From: Azolla caroliniana
Lineage: Eukaryota > Polypodiophyta
DNA length: 64,000 nucleotides
Assembly (NCBI GenBank): GCA_043228905.1
Contig: JBHGNT010000009.1
Location: forward strand, 13,826,001 to 13,890,000
Direction: 5' to 3'
Numbering within the stretch: the first letter of the stretch is position 1; each line of letters opens with the position of its first letter. The notes under the pieces were generated by a model that saw nothing but the letters and a program-made list of their open reading frames with translations, was not told where the DNA came from and did no database searches. This document shows positions 1 to 10,905 of this stretch, in pieces. Both the position numbers and the translations under genes were made by a program.

Positions 1-265
1 ACTGCCTTGAGCCCGTAAAGGGTCTTCTTGAGTCAGCAGACTAGATGTTTCTGATCAGGTGGCACGAAGCCTTTCGGTTGTTCCATATAGATTTCTTCAT
101 CTAAAAGTCATTGTGAAGGATAAACATTTTCACATCTAGTTGAAGAAGGTCGAGGTCTTCAGCAACGATGAAACCGAGTAAGAACTAAAGGGTTGTCATC
201 TTAACTACGGGTGAAAACATTTCGTCAAAGTCCACCCTGTATTTTTGCCAAAATCGCATATACTT
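1..265 (-). pseudogene. Copia reverse transcriptase fragment, cut by window edge
   Basis: On the minus strand this reads as the start of a Ty1/copia reverse transcriptase. [14 protein letters not shown] lies near 185-235, followed with frameshifts and a stop by traces of EEIYMEQPKGF and LKKTLYGLK. The order matches the beginning of the RVT_2 domain, before the YVDD site, which would lie left of the window. It differs from the element to its right and is separated from it by that element's 3' LTR, so it is probably an older insertion. It is non-functional. Confidence 0.75.
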
Positions 266-399
266 GATAACTTGCCAAATTGGATGTCTCCTTGAGGCGA
301 AAGACCCATCTGCATAGAAGTGTAGGTGAATGAGTCGACAATTATGCAGAAGTGTGTGTTCGGATCGTTTGGCTATGAACAACAAACAACGTAAATAGA

Positions 400-712
400 A
401 AGTAGAAATGGCATATTGAGATTTACACAGATACGAGCTTTAATGGGAAGCTTCTTATTTCTGCACAACATGTTTTCTCTCTCTCTCAGAGATTACAATC
501 ATCTTTCTTCGTCCTCCATTACAATGTTAGGTATTCATTTATATACTAAGCCCTAACTTATTGTCAAGTTCACACTCGGACGGATACAAGGTGGAAGGAG
601 TCGGCCTTTTATGCCAAAAAAATCCCCCGTAAAAGGACTACTCTTCTGTACAATTACAAATGTTTGGCGTTGTCTCCCCCATAAACCTAGATTACAAATT
701 TAACTAGATTTT
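400..712 (-). repeat. Copia 3' LTR (element D), approximate ends
   Basis: Read on the minus strand, this follows the RNase H end of element D and a purine-rich stretch (TATGGGGGAGA) near 690. It has a TATA-like TAGTATATAA near 540-550. It is alignable by eye to the LTR at about 10553-10900, which lies on the opposite strand: both share GGCATAAAAGGC, ACTCCTTCCAC and TAACATTGTAA blocks. That match supports LTR identity; exact termini were not found. Confidence 0.6.
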
Positions 713-2882
713 ATATTACAAGTCTGGGAGCGTTGATCTGGGAGTGGCTTTGTCAGGCAATCGGCGATGTTCACCTCGGTTTCGATCTTCCGGACTTCGA
801 GCTTCTTCTTGGTTACGAGCTCCCAGATATGATGATACCGCACCTGAATATGCTTCGTCTTCGCATGATAGACGAGGTTGTGGATGAGGTGTATGGCGCT
901 TTGTGAGTCGCAATGGATGGTCGGCGTTGATTGGTCGGTTCGACTTGTAGTTCCAAAATTGGCAGTCAGTCGGTGCAGCCAGATCGCTTCTTTCATTGCT
1001 TCCGATGTTGCTATGTACTCGGCTTCTGTACTTGACAAAGCCATGCACTCTTGAAGTTTCAATCTCCATGATATCGCACCACCACCATAGGTGAATATGT
1101 AGCCTGATGTCAATTTCCAATTGTCCGTGTTTCCGACATAGTCGGAATCGGTGTAGCCTTCGACTTCGGTTGATGTTGTTGAACCGAATGCCAGCTGTGC
1201 ATACGTGGTTCCTTTTAGATACCTATGGATGTGCATGACGGCCTCCCAATGCTTCTTTCCTGGGTTTGACATGTACTGGCTGACCACCCATACGGCATAG
1301 GCTAGGTCAGGTCGGGTCGCCACCATTGCGTACATGATACTTCCTACTGCCGATGCGTAGGGTATCTTTCCATTAAGCTCTCTCTCCTTGTCCGTTGCAA
1401 GAGAGTCTCTATCCGATAGTCTGATTGACGTTGGAATCGGTGTCAGTGTTGGCTTCGAATTCTCCATGTTGAAGCGCTTCAGCACTTTGTGGATGTAATC
1501 GAACTGGGAGAGTCGAAGAGTCCTAGTCATTCGATTTTGCTCTATCCTCATGCCCAGTATGTGACGGGCTTGTCCTAGTTCCTTCATCACGAATTTTGCA
1601 TGAAGGCTCTGCTTCAGCTTACCGATCTCTACCTGATTGCTTCTTGCAATTAGCATGTCGTCGACATATAGGATCAGATAGATCCTGGACTCGTCGGTCA
1701 GTTTCCAAACATACATGCATGGGTCAGAGTCTGATCTGGTGTATCCAAGCTGCCGTATGTAGAAGTTGAACTTCTGGTACCACATTCTCGGCGCTTGTTT
1801 GAGGCCATATAGACTTTTCTTTAGTCTACATACGAGGTGACTATCCTCCCCCGTCGCCGTGAAGCCTACCGGTTGAGACATGTATATGTCTTCTTCCAAA
1901 TCTCCATGTAGGAACGTCGTCTTTACATCCATTTGCTCTAGGTCTAGGTCCTCTATCGCCACAACTCCTAGTAGGAGTCAGAGGGTGGTCATCTTGACTA
2001 CTGGTGAAAATCTCTCGTTGTAGTCAACCCCATGTTCTTGTTTGAACGCTTTCGCAACAAGCCGAGCTTTATACTTGGGTTTCTCTGAATCAGATACATA
2101 TTTGTATCGGAATACCCACTTGCAAGGTAGCGGCTTTCGTCCTTCTGGTAGTTCGATGAGCTCCCATGTCTGATTTTCATTAATCGAGTCCATTTTGGAT
2201 TTCATGGCTTGTATCCATGTTTTGGCATCCGGTGTGGCCATAGCTTCGTCATACGTGGGTGGTTCGCCTACATCCATGTAGTTGACGTAGTCGAGGCCCG
2301 ATGATAAAACTCTGTTTGCCTTCGAGCTCGTCCAGATCTCCTGGTTGCCGTAATATTCGGTTCAGATTCTTCGATCAATTCCTTTTGATGATCGGCATTT
2401 GTTGAACCAGTTGAGTCAGGAGTCTTTTTTGGTATTCCGCCCCCGGTTTGGGATTTTGGCGGTATCTGGTTGTTCTCCCCTACGGTTGTTGTTGAATTTT
2501 TTCTGACTTGTCCCTTGTCTACTCTGCCTTGATCGACCTTCATCGATTCAGCTTTGTCTTTGATGACTTTGTCTTCGAGTTCGATGTTGGGACTTATGGC
2601 CGATTCGGTGTCGGCTGGGACGTCGTTGGCTGGTTGGAGTTCAACTGTCTGTTGACTCTCTGATTCGGCCCAGTGGGTAGATCTTTCTACGATGACGTTG
2701 GCATCTTCAAAGGATACCTTCTTGCCCATTGTTTTCTGTTGGTTCCTCTGAGAGAAGATAGAGTCTTCATTGAAGACCACGTCACTGCTCCGGATCAATT
2801 TCTGATTCTCAGGGTCCCGTAGCCGGTAGCCAAAGTCCCCATCAGTTCCATAACCAAGAAATATGCACTTTGTTGTCTTCAA
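700..2882 (-). pseudogene. Copia pol remnant (element D): integrase end, RT, RNase H
   Basis: The C-terminal part of a Ty1/copia polyprotein. In order on the minus strand: the integrase C-terminal motif CIFLGYGTDGDFGYR (about 2880-2835), a charged linker, the RT entry EPPTYDEAM and [28 protein letters not shown], the catalytic LYVDDMLIARSN near 1640-1670, then RNase H with GYTDSDYVGNTDN and [14 protein letters not shown] interrupts at about 1975 (CGA is the likely ancestor) and a frameshift lies near 2280-2330. Protease and the integrase core are missing: the frame joins directly onto gag sequence at about 2882. The family is the same as the + strand copy at 7.8-10.9 kb. Confidence 0.85.
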
Positions 2883-2883
2883 T

Positions 2884-3300
2884 AGTCATTCCCTTTGCCG
2901 AAATTTGGGAAATTATGCTCTCATAGTCGTTGTTCAAGTGAGACGTGACTAAATCAGGCTCTTTCTTCTGACGATTATAAAGGTGTCGAATCAAATAGAT
3001 CTTCGTAGCGACCACTTTTTCTCATATGTGTCTAACAACATTTTCCACATCTAATAGGCTATCGGACATGATTGCGCCATATAATAGACCGATTCAAATA
3101 AATGCATCTGAATGGTGGCACGAGCTATACGGTCTAGCTTCGTCCACTCATTCGGCTTGTACTCTTCTAGAGGATTCTCGTTCTCGATCAGGTCGATCTG
3201 ACCCTTCACGATCAGATAATCTTGTATTTGTTCCTTCCAGACCCTTCAGGTCGTCAAACTTCCAAAGACTCATCTTTGACGAGCCGGATGTAGAAGCCAT
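2884..3300 (-). pseudogene. Copia gag remnant
   Basis: From an ATG at 3298-3300 the minus strand starts MASTSGSSKMSLWKFD, a common copia Gag N-terminus. Broken stretches resembling the Gag helices follow: KGQIDLIENENP, WTKLDRIARATIQMHLFESVYY, YEKKW and SHLNNDYESIISQIS. Several frameshifts and stops are present. It ends at about 2884, where it runs straight into the integrase end of element D, so gag 3' end, protease and integrase core have been deleted. The primer binding site lies about 300 bases upstream, as expected for gag. Confidence 0.7.
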
Positions 3301-3593
3301 TTTTAATAGGAGTCAATTGATTCGAGATTCTGCTTGGAGTGGAGACGACCAAAAGGAAGCTACAACCAACTGGTCTATCTAAAATAAGATCTACTTGAAG
3401 TGAGCACGAACTAGACCGAAAGGTGCTTCTTTCTCTCACAATAATTATTTTGTAGTTGCCAAACAAAGAAGTTTCAATCATATTGAAAACATGGAGGATC
3501 TGTTCAAAAGATCCAATAGTTTTGAAGTCTTTGGCCAAACTAGAGCGTATCTACTACAGGAGCAAAAGACGACCAACTGCAACTGAACCTCAT

Positions 3594-3605
3594 GCTCTGA
3601 TACCA
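3594..3605 (-). other. Primer binding site (initiator Met tRNA type)
   Basis: On the minus strand this reads TGGTATCAGAGC, the complement of the plant initiator-Met tRNA 3' end used by most copia elements. It follows CCAACAGT, so an LTR ending in CA should finish at about 3609. The gag ATG lies 294 bases downstream. Confidence 0.8.
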
Positions 3606-3608
3606 ACT

Positions 3609-3955
3609 GTTGGAGATAAGTCTTCATAAAGAAATATTTGCAACACGACTTTGATGCTAATATACAACAGTTTGATGGATATGAAACAATGAACAAAAGA
3701 TGTAACAGAAACAACTTGCAACAAAGGAGAGAGTGGGAGATGGAAACTGAGAGGCACAAAATACAACTATATTATTCAAAATGGGAATTACAACATCAAC
3801 CTTAAAACTAGGTTACAAAGTTGGTTATATATTAACCAAACTAGGGCAACTGCTCTTTATGTCATTTACGGAAATAACCTAATCTAGTTTGTCCAATGGG
3901 GTAATGTGAATACATCCATTATATTACTGTATTCAATAGTGCTCCCATGGGGACA
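3609..3955 (-). repeat. Probable copia 5' LTR
   Basis: Placed as the 5' LTR because the tRNA-Met primer binding site and gag follow it on the minus strand. It contains TATA-like TTAATATATAA near 3825-3835 and ends in CCAACA. It shows no visible similarity to the 3' LTR at 400-712. The deleted element between them may therefore be a recombinant of two families, or two adjoining remnants. The far end was not determined. Confidence 0.5.
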
Positions 3956-4164
3956 CTCTCTTGTGTAATTTAATTCCCTCGACCCACTCATTGGTCTTCC
4001 TTGGGTTTGGCTCCTTAAGTTGTTGCATCATGGTTTTTGCGATTTATGCCAATGTGATCTTCTTCACATCTGATTCTCGATTCCACTTACTTCCATCTCC
4101 TTCTCTTTCCTTTTACACAATCACCTTCTTCTTCCTTGGCATCGTCATTCCCACCCTGTGTCCT

Positions 4165-4176
4165 GCTCTGATACCA
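4165..4176 (-). other. Second initiator-Met primer binding site
   Basis: The minus strand reads TGGTATCAGAGC followed by AGG, preceded by TTACACT. This marks the 5' end of another LTR element, with its LTR at roughly 4178-4570. Only about 200 bases separate it from the LTR at 3609-3955. No recognisable gag follows. Confidence 0.55.
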
Positions 4177-4177
4177 A

Positions 4178-4570
4178 GTGTAATGAACCTAGAACATGGG
4201 TATCTCCAAATGAATCTCAAAACACGATTAGGACAATAGATATCATTAATTATCATTAATAATTAATTGCAATTATAGGAAGGTTGCATTACAAGCTCCT
4301 TGGAGCTAACTAAGATTAAGGAGATCGACATGCAAAACGAACAAAGAGAGTGGTAGGTTGAAAATAGAGAAAACGAGAGCATAGAGCATGGCTGAGAAAA
4401 CGACAAAGGCCCATGCAGCTATGACAGTGGGAGGATCCCGTGAATCACTTCACGATTTTCACCCTATTGCGGGGCTGATGGTCAAGCTTCAGCTATCAGA
4501 GCAAGAACAAGTATGGATGAGAGAAGAGATCCACCGATTGCAACAAATTTCTCTAGTTATACAAGTTTTA
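4178..4570 (-). repeat. Possible LTR remnant upstream of the 4165 primer site
   Basis: AT-rich sequence including an ATTAATTATCATTAATAATTAATT stretch lies just upstream (minus strand) of a primer binding site. LTR identity is inferred only from that position; no second copy is in the window. The coding traces of the gypsy element stop at its right edge. Confidence 0.3.
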
Positions 4571-4574
4571 TGTA

Positions 4575-5500
4575 TGTCAATTTCTTCTTTCACGCGGGTC
4601 GTGTAGTTCGGGTTCATGCGGTAGCGGCGTTGCTAGACGGGTTTCGCGTCGTTTGCTAAATTGATCTTATGCTGATAGAACTCGGGATCTAACCCCTTCA
4701 TGTCCTCGTGAGCCCAAGCAAACACATCCTTATATTCCGTGAGTAGTGCGATCATCGTGTTTTGCTCGTCCGGCCTTAATTCCTTTGCGATGGAGAGGAA
4801 ATGGGGCTCCAATTCCGTACCCACATTTACTTCTTCCAGGGCGGAAGCGGTGACTCATCGTGAAATCTCCATTTCTCTTTCGAATGCCGCCAATGCTCGG
4901 TTGAGTTCCAATATGGACTCTAGGTTTGGTTCATAAGCCTCGTCGTGGAGCACAGTGGTCGAGGCATATCTAGCTGCAGTTGTGATGACGTCAATTTCGA
5001 ACAGTGGAATGATCCATGGGTGCTCATCTAGGTATGCCTCTAGTTCTGCATCCTCCACCCCAGCCAACATATTTATATCTTCTGCGTATAATGGTGTTAT
5101 ACCCTTGGGTTTGGGCGTGCTTCCTTCTGTAGGTATGCGAACCTTGGTGCGTTCGTGTCAAAAACTCATACATTTGTGTTTCCGGCTCTGTTTAATATTT
5201 GCTGCCCGAAGCCATGGTCTGCCCAGAAGCACTGGGTACACCCCTGGGGCGTCCAAAGCGAGGACGACCGCCGAGATGTCGAAGCGGTGTCCGCCCACGA
5301 TAATGCCTATTTTGCGAATTAACCCCAATGGTCGTACTAAGCGGGTATCTGCCATTCGGAGCCAGAATGAGCAAGCCTCCCATTCTGAAATGCCTAAAGT
5401 TTTGGCGCTAATTACATTGACGCCTGAGCCGCCGTCGATTACGCATCCACGAATTTCCTATCCATGTAATATTAATGTAATAGCCGGGTTGTGTTGATCC
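4575..5500 (-). pseudogene. Ty3/gypsy protease and truncated reverse transcriptase
   Basis: In order on the minus strand: an aspartic protease with active-site stretch VIDGGSGVNVIS (about 5440-5405) and its C-terminal signature YPVLLGRPWLRAA (about 5245-5205); a linker; then the gypsy RT N-terminus with LLTEYKDVFAWAHEDMKGLDPEF (4750-4680) and RRYRMNPNYTTRVKEEID (to about 4580). Sequence becomes unrelated at about 4575, before the catalytic RT motifs, so the element is truncated by whatever occupies 3.6-4.57 kb. In-frame TAG codons occur at about 5460 and 4635, where CAG or CGG would fit. Confidence 0.85.
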
Positions 5501-6015
5501 ACTACCGGCGGTCCATCGCTAACGTTTGTAAGGTTCGTAGCGATACTCACCCTGGGTATGCCTGTCACCTGTTCTTCCATGGTCTGGTGGAAGCGTGGGA
5601 CTAGCTGCAGCAGTTTCTCCATGGTTAATGTTATCTCACAGCCCGCTAATGCCTACCAAATGGGGTCTGGGACCGGTCTTTCGTCCTCTGCTCGCTCCAC
5701 TGTGTTCGCAGACTCCTTCCGCATGCGTTCCGTATTTGACACGTTTGCTTTTTCCACCCACGCTTGGGCTTGTCAGCGTATCTCGTCTTGCGCAACCCAA
5801 TCAGCCATTTTTGTTTGCTAGCGTGTCGTGACTTGCTACACTTCCGCCATAATTGTATTGACAGCGGGCCCCTTTCCCTTGCGTGTTGGGCATTGCGTAG
5901 CATAATGTCTGGGTTGCTGACAAATAAAACAATGGATGCTTGATTCACCCTTCTCGGCTCCTGGTGGTGTGTGCCGCTCCCCTGGTGCTACTTGCTCCTC
6001 GCGGTCCGGCCTCGT
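5501..6015 (-). pseudogene. Gypsy gag-to-protease linker
   Basis: Basic, poorly conserved coding sequence lies between the second zinc knuckle and the protease on the minus strand, open in one frame over 5646-5948. A linker here is normal for gypsy polyproteins. I see no motif that would make it an independent gene. Confidence 0.5.
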
Positions 6016-7343
6016 TTATCGAAACGTATGTGGTGGTTGTTGTTGGTCCCGTCGTCGTTCCTGGTCTCGCTCATCTCCCGAGCTTTTGTCGTAACGCAGG
6101 TGATCTCGATATTGTCGTGGCTTACCACGATAACCATTGAAGCCGCCCTGTTTGTTTGTCGGCTGGTGATTCTCGTAGCGCCGACCCCCTTTAGCATAAC
6201 TCGGATGTCCACAATAATCCTCGTCCTCTGGTTCTTCCTCCTCGGAATCGTTGTGATTTTGGCGATTCTGGTGGTGCCGGTCATCCCGTGGGTTGCGATC
6301 CCTATACCGTGGTCGGTCTTCTTGCCTCCTTTGTTCAGTACAGTGTGGTGGACGTTGGGTGTCCATGCTGCGGACTGCTAGAGTGGCTCTGTTCAACATA
6401 TTGTATTCGCATTGGTCGACTGTGTGAGCCTTCCAGTGGCAGATTGGGCAGTGGATTCGCATATTGCACTCCACTGCGGAATGCCCCGAGTTCAAGCAAA
6501 CCGTGCACTAGATTGCTTGACGAAACTGGCGTTCCTCGTCCTGGGGTAATGCTTGTCGTAAGGAGGACATAGAAAACCTTTCCTCCTCATCCAACTCGAG
6601 CTGTAACGCTCGTTCAATGACCATATCTGCGTTGCTCGGATGGGTCGGTGTAATGCTGCTAGAAATGTTTCTTGAGCCTCGTCCTCCGCAGGGCTCTGTT
6701 CTAGTTTCCGCCGTAAATTTTGGAAACGTAAGCTGAAGTCTAGTATCGTCTCGGTCGGCAATTGCTTAATCGTATAGAACTGTCCGAGGATTTTGCGTTG
6801 TGGAACCCTCCGATGGAAGAACCACAAGAAGGCGGACTGCAGCTGATCGAAGGTTGTTATTACTGGTAAATCCATCTGTGAATGCCAAAACGCCGCTCGC
6901 CCATCCAATGTTAACCCGAACTCCGTCATTTTCGACTAGTGTGCTACCGCCTCCGAAAGGCTCTGCACCATGTGGTTCGCATTCCAGACATTCAGGAACA
7001 TGCGAATATGCATTGTGGCGTCGGTTTCGCCGTTAAAGCGGGGGTAGGCAAAGGCCATGGTGGGGGCTACAGCTGGTCGGGAAAGACCACAAGGTGGCTG
7101 TGGTGAGTGTAGTCCCCGCGTCTCGTCGAGGTATTTGGAGAGCAAAGAATCACCTTTGTCCTGACAGCAGGTAGTACTGAGGTTGCTGAGGCGAGGCTTT
7201 TGCCGTGCGCGTTCTTTTGCCTGGCGTGTGACGGACCTTGTTATTGGCCGGTCTTGTCGTGTTGGTTCTCTGGGGCGTCTGCAGCTAAACATCCATTCGT
7301 CGTTGCTCGTCTGTGAGAAGACACAAATCACCAAGTGTGCCAA
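6016..7343 (-). pseudogene. Ty3/gypsy gag remnant with two zinc knuckles
   Basis: On the minus strand the capsid-like core reads YPRFNGETDATMHIRMFLN, a TAG, then LTLDGRAAFWHSQMDLP and FDQLQSAFLWFFHRR, the retrotransposon Gag pattern. Two CX2CX4HX4C knuckles follow at about 6515-6420 (CTVCLNSGHSAVEC and CPICHWKAHTVDQC), then an Arg/Asp-rich tail. Two CCHC knuckles are found in several plant gypsy clades. There is a frameshift near 6495 and a stop near 6935. No ATG is convincing; coding probably starts just after the primer site at about 7340. Confidence 0.8.
7331..7342 (-). other. Possible gypsy primer binding site
   Basis: The minus strand reads TGGCACACTTGG just after an LTR-like end in AACA. 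Related plant gypsy elements have TGGCGCCCACCGTGG here, so this is a plausible decayed site, but the match is weak. Confidence 0.35.
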
Positions 7344-7352
7344 AAGTGTTGC

Positions 7353-7754
7353 CGATTACGAACACGGTCCGCGGTCAATCCTTCGACCTAGACCTCCAAG
7401 TGGGTGTGGAACAATGAATAGGCGTCTAAGCGTAATGCATAGGGAAATGTTCCTTGTAACCTATCAACGTATAAGGGAGATGGCTACAACCGAATCCTTA
7501 GCAAGGGTTACACTTACGTTCTTACACGCTCAGGTATTCAAGACACACAGTGGATTAGCCGTAGCTATACACAGAAAATCAGAGAAGATAGAATTCTATT
7601 ATGAAACGTTTCTTACATTCCCCAAAATTACACGCGCTCTCTATCAGAGGTTTTCTGCCCTTTATATACGCAGGGTCTATCTAGCCGTTCACACTTCCTG
7701 CGGGAACCGTTACATGCGTTATAATCTTATATTATTTCTTATTCCGACGCACTT
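7353..7754 (-). repeat. Probable gypsy 5' LTR
   Basis: It lies directly upstream (minus strand) of the gypsy gag. It contains GTATATAAAGGG near 7660-7671, a good TATA box, with LTR-like pyrimidine-rich sequence downstream. No second copy exists in the window because the element's 3' part is missing. Confidence 0.5.
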
Positions 7755-7780
7755 GTCCACCGGTTACTATTCCGGTGGAC
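7755..7780. repeat. Perfect 9-bp inverted repeat at an element junction
   Basis: GTCCACCGG and CCGGTGGAC are separated by eight bases (TTACTATT). It lies exactly where the gypsy LTR sequence (minus) meets the copia integrase frame (plus), so it may be the terminal part of one of the two elements. Confidence 0.7.
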
Positions 7781-7781
7781 A

Positions 7782-10268
7782 ACAAGAACCGGTCGGGATA
7801 CAGAATGAAGACAGTCAGATCTGACAACGGAGGAGAATATACCTCCAGAGTCTTCAAACAGTACCTGCCCGACAAAGGGATTCGGCATCAAAAGATTGTT
7901 CCTTACACCCCCATGCAGAATGGAGTGGCAAAACGGATCAACCGAACGATCCAGGAGAGGGTGATGGTAATGCTCCAGCAAGCCGGAGGAAGTTAGAGTT
8001 CTGGGCCGAGCCATTGCGGACGACAATATACCTTGTCAATCTTCCGCTGTCAAAAGCAATCAGGCTCGAAGTGCCACAAGCACTATCGTCAGGCAAACAA
8101 CAGACGTACGATAGGCTCCGTGTATTCAGATGCAAAGCCTACGCGTTCATCCACAGGGAGAAAAGGACCAAGTTGGCACCCCATGCAACGAAATGCATAT
8201 TTCTCGATTATGGAACCGATGGGGACTTCGGCTATCGGCTATGGGATCCAGAGAACCGAAATTGATCCGGATTAGTGACGTAGTCTTCAATGAAGACTTT
8301 ATCTTCTCTCAACGGAACCAACAGAAAATAGTTCGTAAAAGGGTATCCTTCAAAGAAGACTAAGTTGTCGTAGAAAGACCGACCCACTGAGCCGACTTAG
8401 AGACTCAAAAAATAGTCGAACTGGAACAAGACAACAATATACCTGCCAACTCTGAATCGGCAATAGGTCCAACAGTCGAACTCAAAGACAAAACCATCAA
8501 AGACAAAGCCGATTCAACAAGAGTAGAACAAAGCAAAGTCAACAAGATGCGATTTGGGAATAGATCTGAGTCGACAAAGCCCATAGGACAGAACGCCATG
8601 ACACCATTGAAATCCCAGCATGGGGCCGGGTCACCTAACAAGACCCTTGACACAAATGGTTCAAGAAATATCGGTCCATCGACAGAGCTGATCGAAGAAT
8701 CCGAACCACTTATCTCGGCACCCAGGAAATCTAGACGAGCTCGAAGGCCGATAGAGTTCTATAAACCGGGCCTGGACTACGTCAACTACACTGATCTAGG
8801 CGAACCAGGCACATATGACGAAGCTATGACGAAGCTATGGCCGCATCGGACGCTAACACATGGCTGCAAGCCATGAGATCTGAAATGGACTCAATTCACA
8901 AGAATAAGACATGGGTGTTGGCTGAATTACTAGTTGGAAGAAACCCGCTCCCTTGCAAATGGTTTTTTCGATACAAATATGTATCTAACTCAGAGAAATC
9001 CAAGTAAAAAGCTCGGCTTATTGCGAAAGGGTTCAAACAAGAACATGGGGTCAACTAGGACGAGATATTCTCACCAGTACTCCAGATTACCACCCTCAGA
9101 CTGCTACTACATGTCTCAACCGCCAGGCTTCATGGCGACAGGGGAGGAAATTCACCTCATATGTGGACTGAAGAAAAGCCTCGATAGCTTGAAACAAGCA
9201 CTAAGGATGTGGTACCAGAAGTTTGACTCCTACATTACGCAACTTGGATATCGTCGATCCGACTCCGACCCATGCATGTATGTTCGGCAACTAGTCGACG
9301 AATCTAGCATTTACTTGATCCTATATGTCGACGACATGTTGATTGCACGGAGCAATTAAGCAGAGATCGAAAAGTTGAAGCAGACCCTTCACGACAAGTT
9401 CGCAATGAAGGAACTCGGACAAGCCCGTCACATACTGGGTGTGAGGATCGAGCGAAATCGGATGACCAAGACTCTCTAATTCTCCCAATCCGACTATATC
9501 CCGAAGGTGCTAAGGCGCTTCAACATGGAGAATGCGAAGCCACCACCAACACTGCTTCCGACGTCGATCCAACTATTAGATAGACAGTTTCCTTCAACGG
9601 AAAAGGAGAGAGTGGTTAATGGAAAGATGCCCTATGCATCGGTCGTAAGAAGTATCATGTACGCAATGGTGGCGACCTGACCTGCTCTACCCTATGCCAT
9701 AGGGGTGGACAGCTTGTACATGTCAAACCCAAGACGGAAGCATTAGGAGGCTGTCAAGCACATCTTTAGGCACTTGAGAGGGACCGAAGATACACAACTA
9801 ACTTTTGGTTTAACAACCTCAACCAAAGTCGAAGGCTACACTAACTCCGACTATGCTAGAAATACGGACAATCGGAAGTTGACTTCAGGCCACATCTTCA
9901 CCTATGGTGGCGATGCGATATCATGGAGGTCAAAACTTGAAGAGTGCACAACCTCAACCAAAGTCGAAGGCTACACTAACTCCGACTATGCTAGAAATAC
10001 GGACAATCGGAAGTTGACTTTAGGCCACATCTTCACCTATGGTGGCGATGCGATATCATGGAGGTCAAAACTTCAAGAGTGCATAGCTCTGTCAACCATA
10101 GAGGTCGAGTACATAGCAGCATTGAAGGCAATGAAGGATTCGATCTGGCTACACCGTTTTTCTGCCGACTTCTCAACTACAAGCCGAATAGGCCGACCAA
10201 CGCCGACCATCTATAGTGATTCATAGAGCGCAATACACCTCATCAACAATCTCATCTATCACACAAAG
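7782..10268 (+). pseudogene. Copia pol remnant (element E): integrase, RT, RNase H
   Basis: This + strand copy belongs to the same family as element D. Integrase enters with MKTVRSDNGGEYTS (second catalytic Asp) and TPMQNGVAKRINRTIQE (catalytic Glu position), followed by CIFLDYGTDGDFGYR, a charged linker, and decayed RT with QPPGFMATGE and LYVDDMLIARSN near 9320-9358. RNase H follows with GYTNSDYARNTDN and SMLSTIEVEYIA-like residues. Stops and frameshifts recur (for example at 7995, 9007, 9055, 9358, 9478, 9680). An internal part of RT (FDEIFSP to YMSQP) is deleted near 9085-9110. RNase H carries a 135-bp tandem duplication. Confidence 0.85.
9814..10083 (+). repeat. 135-bp tandem duplication inside RNase H
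   Basis: Two adjacent 135-bp copies (9814-9948 and 9949-10083) differ at only a couple of bases. The duplication is an exact multiple of three, so it repeats 45 residues (STKVEGYTNSDYARN onward) in frame. It includes the catalytic region, so it is a late mutation in one decayed copy. Confidence 0.9.
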
Positions 10269-10520
10269 ACTGTTGGCTGGTTAGGCCAGAGTATGAACGA
10301 GCAACTGCTTTTGGGAGTTGTAATTAGATCAATTATGAGAATTATAAGATCGGACGGACGAACCCGGAATCGGTATGCCGACCCGGATCTGGCCTGGTTA
10401 CAAACCGGTGCCAACCGGCAACCGGGTCCCACAAGTAATCATGATAATGAGCTAGGCTAGGCTCGACATAGACCTCACATCTACCGACTCGGCTATATGT
10501 CGACCTAATTCTAACATAGA
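10269..10520. other. Unidentified insertion between RNase H and 3' LTR of element E
   Basis: The RNase H frame stops matching its family at about 10268, and family sequence resumes with TAATCTAGGTTTACGGGGGAG at about 10535. The intervening segment begins TGTTGGCTGG and contains repeated ACCGG/CCGG words. No coding trace is seen. It could be a small insertion or a truncated LTR. Confidence 0.35.
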
Positions 10521-10552
10521 TTTAGATTAGTATTCTAATCTAGGTTTACGGG

Positions 10553-10905
10553 GGAGATAACCCCAAACACATGTACATGTACAAAAGAGTACTCCTGTTA
10601 CGGGGGAATTTGTTGGCATAAAAGGCTGACTCCTTCCACTTTGTACCCTAGTGTGAACTCGTCTAAAGAGTTTGGGTTTAGTATATAAGCAATAACCTAA
10701 CATTGTAAAGAAGGGAGAACACTTGATGATCTGTCCATATCTTCTTGCCTTTCTTCTTTGTTGTTTGTTAAGCATAACCGAGAGGTTCTCATATACGTTT
10801 CCATGCATATCTGTCCCTTAGTCTCTCGGTTACTCTTCTTGTCCGTTCTGTAGTTGGGTCGTTCTTCGGTCTAGTCATCCATTCCCCGTCGTTCACTGTG
10901 CTTTG
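10553..10905 (+). repeat. Copia 3' LTR (element E), approximate ends
   Basis: It follows a polypurine tract (ACGGGGGAGA, near 10538-10547) and shares blocks in order with the element D LTR in reverse orientation: ACTCCT, GGCATAAAAGGC, TAGTATATAA and TAACATTGTAA. The TATA-like box is near 10680. Confidence 0.6.

Noticed and set aside
5940-6381. Hydrophobic plus-strand frames that look like membrane proteins
   Set aside because: They are antisense to the Arg/Asp-rich Gag tail of the gypsy element, whose complement naturally encodes hydrophobic residues.
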